64,000 nt of DNA from assembly GCF_004364935.1 (NCBI RefSeq), contig NZ_SOBT01000008.1, positions 1,491,534 through 1,555,533 of the forward strand, in the 5' to 3' direction. This document shows, piece after piece, positions 1-9,036 of this stretch. Source of the DNA: Panacagrimonas perspica. Lineage in GTDB: Bacteria > Pseudomonadota > Gammaproteobacteria > Nevskiales > Nevskiaceae. The notes beneath the pieces were generated by a model. That model saw only the letters and a program-made list of their open reading frames with translations. It ran no database searches and had not been told where the DNA came from. How positions within the stretch are numbered: position 1 is the stretch's first letter; each line of letters starts with the position of its first letter. Both the position numbers and the translations under genes were made by a program.

Positions 1-1102
1 CCATCTCCATCAGGCGCACTTTGATGCCGCGCTGCGGCTTGCGGATGGCGACGTTGCGCTTGGCGACCCGCGCGATCGCCTGCTCCAGCCACTCGCAATC
101 CTCGGGCGGATGACTGACGAGGATCTCCGGCGGCGGCGGTTGATCGAGGTAGTGCTGGCTCAGGAAGCTCTCGATCAGCTCCTCGGGCGGCGCGTGCGCG
201 GAATGCTTCGGAAAATGACTGCGATGACCCAGGTTCAAGCCATCGCGCACACTCATCACCACCACGCAGCTTCCCGAGGCGTGCGGCGCGCAAGCGATGA
301 CGTCGAGATCGTCGGCGCCACCGGTGATCGCGCGGTTCTCGCGTACGCGCTTGAGCGCGGCGATCTGGTCGCGCAGTCGCGCCGCGCGCTCGAACTCCAG
401 CACTTCGGCGGCACGGTCCATTTCCACCGCGAGCTCGCTCGCCAGCTCGTCCGCCTTGCCCTCGAGCAGGCGCGAGGCGTTGCGCAGGTCGTGCGCGTAA
501 TCCTCCTTCGTCACCAGTCCGACGCAGGGCGCGGAGCAGCGCTTGATCTGGTGCTGCAGGCAGGGCCGCTGGCGGTTGGCGAAGAACGTGTCGCGGCAGG
601 GGCGAAGCTTGAACAGCTTCTGCAACGTGTAGAGCGTCTCGCGCACGGCGCTGGCGCTGGGGAACGGCCCGAAGTAGCGATCCTTGCCGGACTTCGCGCC
701 GCGGTAGTAGCCGATGCGCGGAAACTCGTGCGACGTGAAGCGCACGTACGGATAACTCTTGTCGTCGCGATAGACGATGTTGTACTTCGGCGACAGTTCC
801 TTGATCAGGTTCGACTCGAGGATCAGCGCCTCATCCTCGGTGTGCGTGATCGTCACCTCGACGCGGATCACCTGCGAGACCATGGCCTCGATGCGAGGAT
901 CGCCGGAGGCGCGCAGGAAGTAGCTGCTGACGCGCTTGCGCAGGTTGCGCGCCTTGCCCACGTACAGCAGCTCCCCGCCGGGCCCGTACATGCGATAGAC
1001 GCCGGGCTCGAGCGTGAGCTGCGACAGGAATGCCCGCGCGTCGAACCCGCCGTCCTTGGGACTCCCGGAAGACGCCTGCTGCGGCACGTCCACCGCCGTC
1101 AT
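1..1102 (-). CDS. uvrC: Excinuclease ABC subunit C, N-terminal part (cut by window edge)
   Basis: UvrC makes the two incisions around DNA lesions in nucleotide excision repair, working after UvrA and UvrB in the cytoplasm. The visible 367 residues begin MTAVDVPQQASS and contain a GIY-YIG nuclease domain near residues 25-105 (GVYRMY followed by LLYVGKARNLRKRV), the cysteine-containing linker (CLQHQIKRCSAPC), a UvrB-binding UVR motif (EFERAARLRDQIAALKRVRE) and the beginning of the RNase H-like half. The reading frame is still open at base 1, so the C-terminal nuclease and HhH region lie outside the window. The start ATG overlaps the stop of the upstream SRPBCC gene as ATGA (1099-1102), so the two are translationally coupled. 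Identity is secure; only the length is unknown. Confidence 0.95.
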   Translation of the reverse strand, partial: MTAVDVPQQASSGSPKDGGFDARAFLSQLTLEPGVYRMYGPGGELLYVGKARNLRKRVSSYFLRASGDPRIEAMVSQVIRVEVTITHTEDEALILESNLIKELSPKYNIVYRDDKSYPYVRFTSHEFPRIGYYRGAKSGKDRYFGPFPSASAVRETLYTLQKLFKLRPCRDTFFANRQRPCLQHQIKRCSAPCVGLVTKEDYAHDLRNASRLLEGKADELASELAVEMDRAAEVLEFERAARLRDQIAALKRVRENRAITGGADDLDVIACAPHASGSCVVVMSVRDGLNLGHRSHFPKHSAHAPPEELIESFLSQHYLDQPPPPEILVSHPPEDCEWLEQAIARVAKRNVAIRKPQRGIKVRLMEM

Positions 1103-2133
1103 CGCACCGGAACGTAGGTCTCGGTGACCTGGCCCGCGCCGGAGGTGCTCGCGTTGGAGACGTACACGTCCCAGGGCGGACCATTGGTCTCGAAGCCCAC
1201 CGCCTGCTTGTAGGCCATAAGCTTCTGCAGATGGGTCGACAGGCCGTCGTGCGGCCCGCGGTGGACCGAGCGCAGCGCGAGGCCCGCGTAGGACTGGCCG
1301 ATCTTCACGTTGCGATCGGTGCGCGGCTGGGCGGTGCCGGCCGGAACCGGAATGGCGGCGTCGAATTCGTAGACCCCCTTCTCCGCGTCCCATTTCCTGC
1401 CGATGGCCAGCGGCGGACCCGAAGGCTTCACGCCATCGCGCGACAGGGCCGCCGTGATCTGCGCGTAGGCACGCTCATAGGCCTGCGCGATGGCGACCGG
1501 CTGGGTGCCGCTGCGGCCCGAGATATAGGCGATCGGCTTGGCGACCAGGTCGACCCGCTCCACCGGGAGGTCGGCGAAATCCGCGTCCGGCAGGCTCTCG
1601 ACATGGGCCTTGAGCTGGGCCAGCCCGCGCTCGTAATCGGGGCCGACCATGCGCTCGAGCATCAGGCCGAAGTAGCGGGCCAGCAGGCTGGAGCCGAACG
1701 TCGACTCGTGCTGCCACAGCACCCGGGTGCCCGTACCTTCAGGCGTCAGTTCGAACTGCGTGGTGTTCTGAGCGTCCATGCCGGAGAACACCACGTGCAC
1801 GCTCACGCGACTGTACGGAACGGACTCGATGATCTCCTGGCTGCCCGAACCCACCGACTCGATCTCGCTGGTCCAGACGAAACGGGCGCCGACTCCGTTG
1901 ATCGGACCTTCCAGCTTCGTCTTCATGTCGGGATCGAGCTTGGCCCAGGGCGACCAGGCTTCGAGATGCCGGAAACCATCGAGCACGGTGAACACCGTGG
2001 CCGGCGGACGCTCGATGACGATGCTGCGCTCGAGGCGCGCACTGTCCGGCAGCATGAAGCCGATCGCGACGATCGCGACGACGAGCGCGGCAAAGCCGAT
2101 CAGCAGCCCGTGAAACACCTTCTGGGGATTCAG
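1099..2133 (-). CDS. SRPBCC-family protein with C-terminal GyrI-like domain
   Basis: A membrane-anchored small-molecule-binding protein of unknown ligand. An N-terminal hydrophobic helix (GLLIGFAALVVAIVAIGFML) is followed by an SRPBCC/polyketide-cyclase-like domain (IVIERPPATVFTVLDGFRHLE) and a GyrI-like effector-binding domain (from about VDLVAKPIAYISGRSG to the end). The start is awkward. A good Shine-Dalgarno AGGAG (2141-2145) sits 7 bases before a CTG codon at 2133, and there is no ATG in the right place; GTG codons at 2118 and 2193 are the alternatives, but neither has a well-spaced ribosome site. I give the CTG-based start with low certainty. The stop overlaps the uvrC start, suggesting a shared transcript, although no functional link to DNA repair is evident. 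Confidence 0.7.
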   Translation of the reverse strand: MNPQKVFHGLLIGFAALVVAIVAIGFMLPDSARLERSIVIERPPATVFTVLDGFRHLEAWSPWAKLDPDMKTKLEGPINGVGARFVWTSEIESVGSGSQEIIESVPYSRVSVHVVFSGMDAQNTTQFELTPEGTGTRVLWQHESTFGSSLLARYFGLMLERMVGPDYERGLAQLKAHVESLPDADFADLPVERVDLVAKPIAYISGRSGTQPVAIAQAYERAYAQITAALSRDGVKPSGPPLAIGRKWDAEKGVYEFDAAIPVPAGTAQPRTDRNVKIGQSYAGLALRSVHRGPHDGLSTHLQKLMAYKQAVGFETNGPPWDVYVSNASTSGAGQVTETYVPVR

Positions 2134-2286
2134 ATGCGAACTCCTGAAACGGTCGATACCCCGGAAGTCTCCGGCCTCATGGCATCGACGCACCCCGGGA
2201 TCGTCCCCGGGCGATGCGATAGACGCGCCGCGATGCTACACCGTGGATCGGACCGCGCGGAGCCATGCCGGTTCCGGCGAAGCGGC

Positions 2287-3984
2287 CTAGAAACGCGCCG
2301 CCGTCAGCTTCACGTCCGCATGTTTCCACGCGGCCTGCAGCCGGGCCCGCGCTTCCTCGCTGGGCCGGCGCTGGACCTCCAGTGCGGACACCAGCCCGAA
2401 CAGCGACCAGCCGTTCTCCTCGTTGCGCCGAAGGTCTTCCTCGAACACCGCCTGCGCCTGCTCGGCATGACCGGCCTCGAGCAACGCGGCACCCAAGGCC
2501 TGGCGGACCGGCATGTACCAGGCCGAGGGCTCGTCGTAGCTCAGCGCATCCTCGCGCTCGACCGCGGTCTGCAGCGCCGCGATGGCGGCGTCGTGGTTCC
2601 CGCGGGCCAGCGCGATCTCGCCGGCGAACTGGCGTTCCGCCACACCCAGCAGCGTGGCGAAACTGTTGATGCCCCAGACGCTCTGCTGCTCGAGGTCCGG
2701 ATGCGCTGCGATCGTCGCCAGACCCTCGAAGCTTCGCTGGGCTTCCGCGATGCGTCCACCGCGCAGCAGCGCCATGCCGTGCGCGTAATGCCAGACCGCG
2801 GTCGGGTACGGCAGGTCGGCTGGCGGCGGTGGCTCCGCGAGCAGTTCGGTCCAGTGACCGAAACGCACCCGGGCGAGATATCGCGTGACCCAGTAGTGCT
2901 GCAGCGCGACGTATCCCGGCTGGCGCGAACGCTCCAGATCCATCGTCCGGGCCACTTCGTCGGCCGCCGCGATCGCGCGCGCACTCGAGCCCTCCATCAT
3001 GCTGCTGGCGTAGAGGAAGTGATGGTTGTGCGGCACGTAGCCCTGCGGATACGTGCCCGAAGCCGCTCGACAGAGGTCGAGGTAGCGCGTATCGGCCTCG
3101 ATGGCCCGCAGATTGGCCTCGGTCGCCTCGTGGTAGTGCCCGGTGCGCATGTAGATGTGCGAGGACATGTGCACGAGATGGCCCGCTCCCGGCGCGAGGT
3201 TCTGCAGACGCCGGGCCGCGTCCAGTCCGCGCCCGGGCGCGCGGGACGCCTCGATGGCGTGAATGTAGAAATGATTGGCGCCCGGATGATCGGGCTTCTC
3301 GCGCAGCACCTGTTCGAGCAGGGACACGATCTCGCCGGTCCAGGGCCGCGGCTCGCCGGAACGGTCGTACAGATCCCAGGGATGCAGGTCCATCAGGGCT
3401 TCTGCCAGCAGCGTCCGGGCATCGGCGTCCCCCGGATACCGGGCCACCAGTTCGCGCATGGCGCGGGCGTACGCCTCGTCGAGAAGGCCACGGTCCATCG
3501 GCGCAGGTTCCGCGTAGCGCGCCGCCAGCGCGTTGATGAAAGCACGCTCACGCGTGCGCATCCGTGGTGCCAGCAACTGCGCCTGCTGCAGCCGCATCCA
3601 TGCGCGCGGCGCATTTTCGGCGGCCATGCCGGCATTCAGATGCGGACCGAGCACCATCGCGGCGCCCCACCAGCACATGCCGCAATCCGGATCGAGTTCG
3701 GCACCCTTGAGAAAAGCCCGTCCCGCGGCGTCGTGATTGAATCCGTACGCCAGGACCAGGCCCTGGTCGAACCAGCGGCGCGCATCGGCATCGCCGATGC
3801 CGGCGTCCATGTGATAGGTCCCGAGGCCGGGCAGCAGCTCGGCGGACGAGGCATCCGCGGTGGCCTTCGACGTCCGGTCGGGCCTTTGCAGCAGTCCGTA
3901 CACGAACACGCCCAGCGTGAAGCTCACGACCGCCAACGCGGTGATGCGGCTTCGGCTCATCGTCGAGCGGCGCGTTCGACCCAT
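2287..3984 (-). CDS. Large TPR protein, membrane-anchored
   Basis: A 565-residue protein with an N-terminal membrane anchor (ITALAVVSFTLGVFVYGLL) and a long helical-repeat region. Landmarks are WFDQGLVLAYGFNHDAA near residue 70, DCGMCWWGAAMVLGP near 100, GHLVHMSSHIYMRTGHYHEA near 235 and VPHNHHFLYASSMMEG near 280, with ordinary TPR pairs toward the C terminus. The histidine- and cysteine-bearing stretches are the most conserved parts when compared with the second copy at 10147-11847, so they are probably functional rather than structural. It probably sits on the periplasmic side. ATG at 3984 is used here; an internal ATG at 3960 (MSRSRI) is possible. Function is unknown; widespread annotation of such proteins is only 'tetratricopeptide repeat protein'. 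Confidence 0.85.
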   Translation of the reverse strand: MGRTRRSTMSRSRITALAVVSFTLGVFVYGLLQRPDRTSKATADASSAELLPGLGTYHMDAGIGDADARRWFDQGLVLAYGFNHDAAGRAFLKGAELDPDCGMCWWGAAMVLGPHLNAGMAAENAPRAWMRLQQAQLLAPRMRTRERAFINALAARYAEPAPMDRGLLDEAYARAMRELVARYPGDADARTLLAEALMDLHPWDLYDRSGEPRPWTGEIVSLLEQVLREKPDHPGANHFYIHAIEASRAPGRGLDAARRLQNLAPGAGHLVHMSSHIYMRTGHYHEATEANLRAIEADTRYLDLCRAASGTYPQGYVPHNHHFLYASSMMEGSSARAIAAADEVARTMDLERSRQPGYVALQHYWVTRYLARVRFGHWTELLAEPPPPADLPYPTAVWHYAHGMALLRGGRIAEAQRSFEGLATIAAHPDLEQQSVWGINSFATLLGVAERQFAGEIALARGNHDAAIAALQTAVEREDALSYDEPSAWYMPVRQALGAALLEAGHAEQAQAVFEEDLRRNEENGWSLFGLVSALEVQRRPSEEARARLQAAWKHADVKLTAARF

Positions 3985-4065
3985 CCCGGCGCCCCGAGCA
4001 AAGCGCTGCCCGACCGCATCCGGACACGCGCCGTCGCGACCCGTGCGACGGCGGCGAATCCCGGA

Positions 4066-6486
4066 TCAGGCCGGCGACTGCTGATCGGTGAGCAGCGACA
4101 GGTCGACACCCTCACCCACCAGCAAATCCTTGCGCCCGACGAATTTGGGCTTCACGTACCAGACCAGCAACGGCAGCACGAGCAGCGCCATCACCATGTT
4201 GATCGACATGATCACGACCAGCAGCAGACCCATGTCCGCCAGGAACTTGAGGCCCGACATGAAGTACCAGGGCAGCACGCCGACAGTCATGATCGTGGCG
4301 GTGAACATGATCGCCTTGCCGGTGGTGCGCAGGGCCGCCGTGATCGCCTGGCCCCAGTCCTCTCCCTGCGCGTGGTACTCCTCGCAGATGCGCGACAGCA
4401 GGTAGATGCCGTAGTCGATGCCCACGCCCACGCCGATGGCCGCGACGATCAGCGAGTTCACGTCCAGGCCCACGCCCATCAGGTGCATCGACGCGATCAT
4501 CACCTGGTTCGACAGGTTCACCGGCACCAGCAGGATCAGGCCAGCCACGAACGAGCGATAGGCATAACTGCACAGCAGGAAGATCGACACGTTCAGCAGA
4601 CCGATCATCACCCAGTGGAAGCGGTCGACGACGCGATTCACCGCTTCCTGCAGCGCGATGATTCCGGTGGCGAGCCGAATGCGGAAGAACTCGTGCTCCT
4701 GCCCCACTTCCGCCACCGCCTTGCGGGCCGCGGCGAGCGCCGCATCCACGGTTTCCTGCTTGTTGTCCTTGTACCAGAGCGACACCGTTCCATGCTGCAT
4801 GGTGTCGTCGATGACATGGCCGTAGTTCTTGGCGCTCGAACCCATCATCACGCCGATGGCGGCGGCGTTGATGGCGCGGTCACGGTTGTCCAGTTCGAGC
4901 CATTTCGGGCTGCCGCCCTGGAACAGACGATTCGACTCGCGCAGGTAGTCGTTGAACGACAGCGTGGCGCGCGGCGGATCCTCGCCCTTCTCCATGATGT
5001 TCTGAAGCTTGAGCATCGACATCACGGTTTCGGCCCGCGTGACGTTCCACTCTTCGGCCTCCGGCGTCTTGCTCTCGAAGACCAGCTCGAGCGTGTTGAC
5101 GCCCGGGAAATGGCGGTTGATGGCGCGCACCGCACCGTTGAAGTCGGAGTCTTCCCAAAGCAGATTGGTACCTTCGACGGGATTGCCGATCTTGATCTGC
5201 AGCGAGGTCCAGGTCGCCGCCGCGGAGAACAAGATCACCACCGCCGCCGTGTAGCGGGCGCGGCTTCCGTACGTGAGTCTTGCGATGCCCGTCAGCAGCG
5301 CCTGGAACCGGCGATGCACGCCCGAGACCTCGCCATGTCCGATGAGCTTCTCGACGTTGTCCGGCGTGGGCAACGCAGCCAGCAGCAGCGAGATGAGGAA
5401 CACGCCGGTGGGGATGAGCCACACCGCCCACATGCCGCAGAACAGCGCGTGACGCCACATCGCCGGGATGGGCGCCGCGGCGACCACCGCGATGCCGATG
5501 ATGTCCGTGATGATGCCCAGGATCGACGGCGCCATCATCACGCCCATCGTGATCTCGGCCGCCTTGGCGCGATCCTTCACATGCGCATAGACCTCGTAGT
5601 AGCGCTCGGTGAACTGCACCGAGTGCGAGAACGATCGTGCAGTCAACAGCAGCGGCACCACCATCAGCAGCGGTTCGATCGACACATCGAGCCAGCCGAC
5701 CAGTCCGAACGCCCAGATCGCGGCGACGGCGCTCGTGATGATCGGCGTCAGGATGCCCACGGCGTTGCGCATGTACAGGATCAGCGCCAGCAGCAGCGCG
5801 CCCACCGTCACGGCGAAGATCAGCAGCATCTGCGTCGTGTACTGGTAGACCCAGCCGATCAGGATCGGCTGGCCGGTGACGTAGACCTCGTGGTGCTCGT
5901 CGCGCGCATCCGCCGCCAGCTTCTGCACGAAATCGAACACCTCGCCGTACTCGACGCTGTGCTCGATGAAGGTCGCCGTGATCAGCGTCGCCGTGTCGTC
6001 GCCGGAGATCAGGAACACCTTGGTGTTGGGCGACTTGTAGACGCGCTCCTTGAACAGCGCCACCTCTTCGGGTGTGCTCGGCGCGATGTCGCCCATCAGC
6101 GGGCGCATGTCGATGCCGTACGGCGTGGCCTCCGTGTAACGCGCCTTGCCGGTCGTCACCGACAGGATCAGGTCGTGATCCACGCCCGGCGTCAGGTCGA
6201 TGTCCCGCGTGAACTTCCAGACTTTCGCGATGGTTTCGGGGTTGTAGATGTCCCCGTCCTTGCGCTTGATCATCACCGCCACGGTCAGCGGATTGCCGAA
6301 ATTCGGATGGTCCTTGAACGTCTGTACGAACGGATCGTCCGACGGCAACAGGTCCGAGAAGATCGTGCGCAGCTGGACCTTGGGCAGGCCGGCGATGAAG
6401 AACGCCGTCACCAGCGCGAAGAACAGCCAGGAAATTTTCTGGTGCGCGAGTACCCAGCGAGCAATGCGAAACCGCAGTGAATACAT
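4066..6486 (-). CDS. RND/MMPL-family exporter
   Basis: An 806-residue inner-membrane transporter of the RND superfamily, MMPL type, probably proton-driven. It has the expected duplicated layout: one N-terminal helix (ISWLFFALVTAFFIAGLP), a large periplasmic loop (residues about 40-220), a five-helix bundle, a second periplasmic loop, and a second bundle containing LLVPVNLSNQVMIASMHLMG and the GVGVGIDYGIYLLSRICEEY helix typical of the family. There is no adaptor or outer-membrane partner beside it, which fits lipid- or hopanoid-type MMPL exporters that act without a TolC channel; the substrate cannot be inferred. The gene lies 81 bases upstream of the TPR gene, possibly on the same transcript. 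Confidence 0.9.
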   Translation of the reverse strand: MYSLRFRIARWVLAHQKISWLFFALVTAFFIAGLPKVQLRTIFSDLLPSDDPFVQTFKDHPNFGNPLTVAVMIKRKDGDIYNPETIAKVWKFTRDIDLTPGVDHDLILSVTTGKARYTEATPYGIDMRPLMGDIAPSTPEEVALFKERVYKSPNTKVFLISGDDTATLITATFIEHSVEYGEVFDFVQKLAADARDEHHEVYVTGQPILIGWVYQYTTQMLLIFAVTVGALLLALILYMRNAVGILTPIITSAVAAIWAFGLVGWLDVSIEPLLMVVPLLLTARSFSHSVQFTERYYEVYAHVKDRAKAAEITMGVMMAPSILGIITDIIGIAVVAAAPIPAMWRHALFCGMWAVWLIPTGVFLISLLLAALPTPDNVEKLIGHGEVSGVHRRFQALLTGIARLTYGSRARYTAAVVILFSAAATWTSLQIKIGNPVEGTNLLWEDSDFNGAVRAINRHFPGVNTLELVFESKTPEAEEWNVTRAETVMSMLKLQNIMEKGEDPPRATLSFNDYLRESNRLFQGGSPKWLELDNRDRAINAAAIGVMMGSSAKNYGHVIDDTMQHGTVSLWYKDNKQETVDAALAAARKAVAEVGQEHEFFRIRLATGIIALQEAVNRVVDRFHWVMIGLLNVSIFLLCSYAYRSFVAGLILLVPVNLSNQVMIASMHLMGVGLDVNSLIVAAIGVGVGIDYGIYLLSRICEEYHAQGEDWGQAITAALRTTGKAIMFTATIMTVGVLPWYFMSGLKFLADMGLLLVVIMSINMVMALLVLPLLVWYVKPKFVGRKDLLVGEGVDLSLLTDQQSPA

Positions 6487-6648
6487 GTTCGGATGGCTTG
6501 TGTCCCGTCTTCTTCCAGCGGTTGGGCCGGAGGCGCGGGAGGTTCGAGTATCCGGCCGTCGAGCCGGTGCATGAGATCAAGTATGCCAGCGTTGCCGCTG
6601 GCGTCGGGTGCGGACAAATCTCCGCGTTCCGGTCCTTCCCGAGACCGC

Positions 6649-9012
6649 TCAGGGCACGAAGGCGGGCAGGCCCGGCTCGCTGACAGGGGTCTGCGCGGCA
6701 CCGAGCACCAGCTCCACGCGGCGGCAGGTCGCGTCGTCCGGATCCAGGAAGCGATGGAATCCCATCGCGCGTGCCAGCTCCAGCATGGCCGTGTTCTCGG
6801 CCAGCACGATGCCCCAGACACGGCCGATGCCGCGACGCCGCGCGTGCTCGATCAGGGCGCCGAGCAAGGCCCGGCCCAAGCCCAGGCGACCGCAGTCCTG
6901 CCGCACCAGCAGCGCGAACTCGGCCGCCGCCCCATCGGGGTCCGCGATCAGCGTGCCGATCGCGCGAAGCGCCTCCGGTGCGTCGACCGCGTGGGCGACC
7001 AGCGCCAGCTCGCGGTCGTAGTCGATCTGCGTCATGCGCGCCGCCATCGCGTGACTGAAGTGACGGATGTGCGCGAAGAAGCGCAAGCGCACCGTCTCGG
7101 AATCCAGGCTCTGGAGAAGCTCGATTACCGAGGGTTCGTCTTCCGGGCGCACCGGCCTGAGTTCGTGTTCCTTGCGATCGCGCAGCCGCACGCGCTGACT
7201 CAGCGCGGCCGGATACGGCGCCAGCGCCAGCCGCTCGCGTTCGGGCGCCGGCCCGGGAGTCAGCAGCAGCCGCGCGTCGGCAGCGGCCCGCGCGCGGCCC
7301 TCGTGCACGACCAGGCGCAGGCTCACGCCCTCCACGTGCGGCTGGTTCATCGCGATCTGCGACAGGGCGATCAACGCCGCCTTCGCCGCGTCCACGTCGC
7401 GCCGGTCGAGCGTCGGTCCCGCTTCGAGTCCCGCCGAGGCCAGCAGCCGATCGGCCAGCAGCGCGTCGAGCGGCACGAAGCCGTAGGCCATCGCGTTGGC
7501 GATGCCCCGGCCCTCCACGCGCAGCCCCAGATGCATGCCCAGCTCCGGATGCCGCTCCAGCGACAGCTGCAGGATCAGCGAACCCGGCTTGATCCGTGAC
7601 TGCGAGTCGATTCCATACGCGCGAAGCAATTCGAGCGCGGCGTCGGGTCGCGTGTCGGTTCCGGCACCGAGGTATTCGAGCAGGCGCTGTGTGACCTTCG
7701 CCGGATCCAGCTTCGAGGGCCGGATCCGCGGCGGCGTCTGCGTCAGCAACTCGCGGTTGCGCGTGTATTCCCAGCGATAGCGGACCGCACGAGCCGCCGC
7801 GTCCGGCGACGTGAACGTGGACTGTCCCGCCTCCGCGCTCAGCCGTCGCGATGGCAATGCGGATTCGAGTCCGAGCCAGACGGTGAGCAGCCGTGGCCCG
7901 AGATTCGCCTTGGCGAGCGATCGCGCCACCGGCTCGTGCGGGTGGCCCGCAACCGGACTGCGCACGTAGATCAGCACGTCCGCGGCGGCCGCCGCGAGCA
8001 GGAGCTGCAGCACGGCCACGCCGTCCTCGACCGAAGGGTCGCCGATGTCGACCGCTCCCGGCCGGAAACGCGCCGTCGGCAGTCGCGCCGTCACCTGTCG
8101 CTGCAGGGCGTCGGCCCATTCGACGATCAACAGCCCGTTGCGGATCACGGCGTCGACGGTGAGCGCGCACAGCGCCGCACCGTTGGCCACCACGAGCACG
8201 CGCGGCTGACTCAAGGCCGGCAGGCGCTGCAAGGCGGCCAGCGCGTCGAACAGTCCCGGCAGGCTCGGCACCTCGACCAGACCTGCGCGCGCGAACGCGG
8301 CCGACCGCACCGGGTCGGCGCCGGCGGCGGCGCGATCGGCCAACCGCGTCTGCAGGATCACCGTGGGCTTGGCGCGCGCACAGGCACGCGCCGCCGACAT
8401 GAATTTGCGGGCGCCGCGGATCAGGCCCACTTCGACGGCGACGCTGCGCGTGGAATCGTCCAGCGCGGCGTAATCGAGCAGGTCCGCGACGTCGATGTCG
8501 CTCTCGCCTCCCGTCACCGCGACCCAGGAGAATCCGATGCGGCGCCCGGCGGCCCAATCGACGGCTGCCGCGGCGACGGTCTGGGACTGCACGATCAGCG
8601 CCTGCGATCCCGATGCCGTCTTCTGCGGCAGGATCGACGCATCGAAGCCGCTGGAGTGGGACAGGCCGACGCTGCGCGGACCGAGAATGCGCAGCGTGTA
8701 TGCACGCGCCGCTTCGAGCACCGCGCGCGACGGCGGCTCGTGCAACGGCCACACGAGCGCGCGGCATCCGAGTTCGCCCAGACGCTCCACGGTCGCGGCG
8801 TTGGCGTGGCGCTCCTGCAGGATCACGCCCAGCGTCCGCTCGCTGGACGGCACGAGGGGGAGCACGAAATCGGCCACCTCCAGCGCCTCGCTCATCGTCA
8901 CGCCCGACGCACGCACCTTCTCGAGCACGATCCGCTGGCCATCGTTCAACGGCTCACCGAGCCACAGCACGCGCTGCGGACGGAACAGCACGTCGAGATT
9001 GCGGATGGTCAC
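6649..9012 (-). CDS. Pat-like GNAT protein acetyltransferase with degenerate acyl-CoA ligase domains
   Basis: This 787-residue protein has the architecture of Pat/PatZ protein lysine acetyltransferases, which acetylate and silence acetyl-CoA synthetase and other enzymes. The order is a CoA-binding Rossmann region (residues 1-130), a succinyl-CoA-ligase-like region (130-400), a remnant ATP-grasp-type region (440-590) and a C-terminal GNAT domain (about 615-775) with HELRPVRPEDEPSVIELLQ and the acetyl-CoA loop QDCGRLGLGRALLGALIEHA. It is about 100 residues shorter than E. coli PatZ, and the SHTGA-type loop holding the phosphorylated histidine of true ADP-forming ligases is missing (RAAAGADPVRSAAFARAG stands there). 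So it should be a regulatory acetyltransferase, not a ligase. GTG start. It lies 24 bases downstream of a deacetylase, forming an acetylation/deacetylation pair. Confidence 0.85.
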   Translation of the reverse strand: MTIRNLDVLFRPQRVLWLGEPLNDGQRIVLEKVRASGVTMSEALEVADFVLPLVPSSERTLGVILQERHANAATVERLGELGCRALVWPLHEPPSRAVLEAARAYTLRILGPRSVGLSHSSGFDASILPQKTASGSQALIVQSQTVAAAAVDWAAGRRIGFSWVAVTGGESDIDVADLLDYAALDDSTRSVAVEVGLIRGARKFMSAARACARAKPTVILQTRLADRAAAGADPVRSAAFARAGLVEVPSLPGLFDALAALQRLPALSQPRVLVVANGAALCALTVDAVIRNGLLIVEWADALQRQVTARLPTARFRPGAVDIGDPSVEDGVAVLQLLLAAAAADVLIYVRSPVAGHPHEPVARSLAKANLGPRLLTVWLGLESALPSRRLSAEAGQSTFTSPDAAARAVRYRWEYTRNRELLTQTPPRIRPSKLDPAKVTQRLLEYLGAGTDTRPDAALELLRAYGIDSQSRIKPGSLILQLSLERHPELGMHLGLRVEGRGIANAMAYGFVPLDALLADRLLASAGLEAGPTLDRRDVDAAKAALIALSQIAMNQPHVEGVSLRLVVHEGRARAAADARLLLTPGPAPERERLALAPYPAALSQRVRLRDRKEHELRPVRPEDEPSVIELLQSLDSETVRLRFFAHIRHFSHAMAARMTQIDYDRELALVAHAVDAPEALRAIGTLIADPDGAAAEFALLVRQDCGRLGLGRALLGALIEHARRRGIGRVWGIVLAENTAMLELARAMGFHRFLDPDDATCRRVELVLGAAQTPVSEPGLPAFVP

Positions 9013-9036
9013 GAGGCAACCACCGTCGTCATGCGA

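Noticed and set aside
1030-6480. A plus-strand open frame of over 1800 codons
   Set aside because: It runs antisense to the SRPBCC, TPR and RND genes, is built mostly of Arg, His, Gln and Asp, and has no recognisable domain. It is a by-product of high GC codon bias.
4880-8767. A minus-strand open frame of about 1300 codons
   Set aside because: It overlaps the RND and Pat-like genes in another frame, and its translation is low-complexity Arg/Gly/Ala without any domain.
6649-9012. ADP-forming acetate-CoA ligase
   Set aside because: The His-bearing loop is missing and the ATP-grasp part is reduced; the GNAT end is intact.
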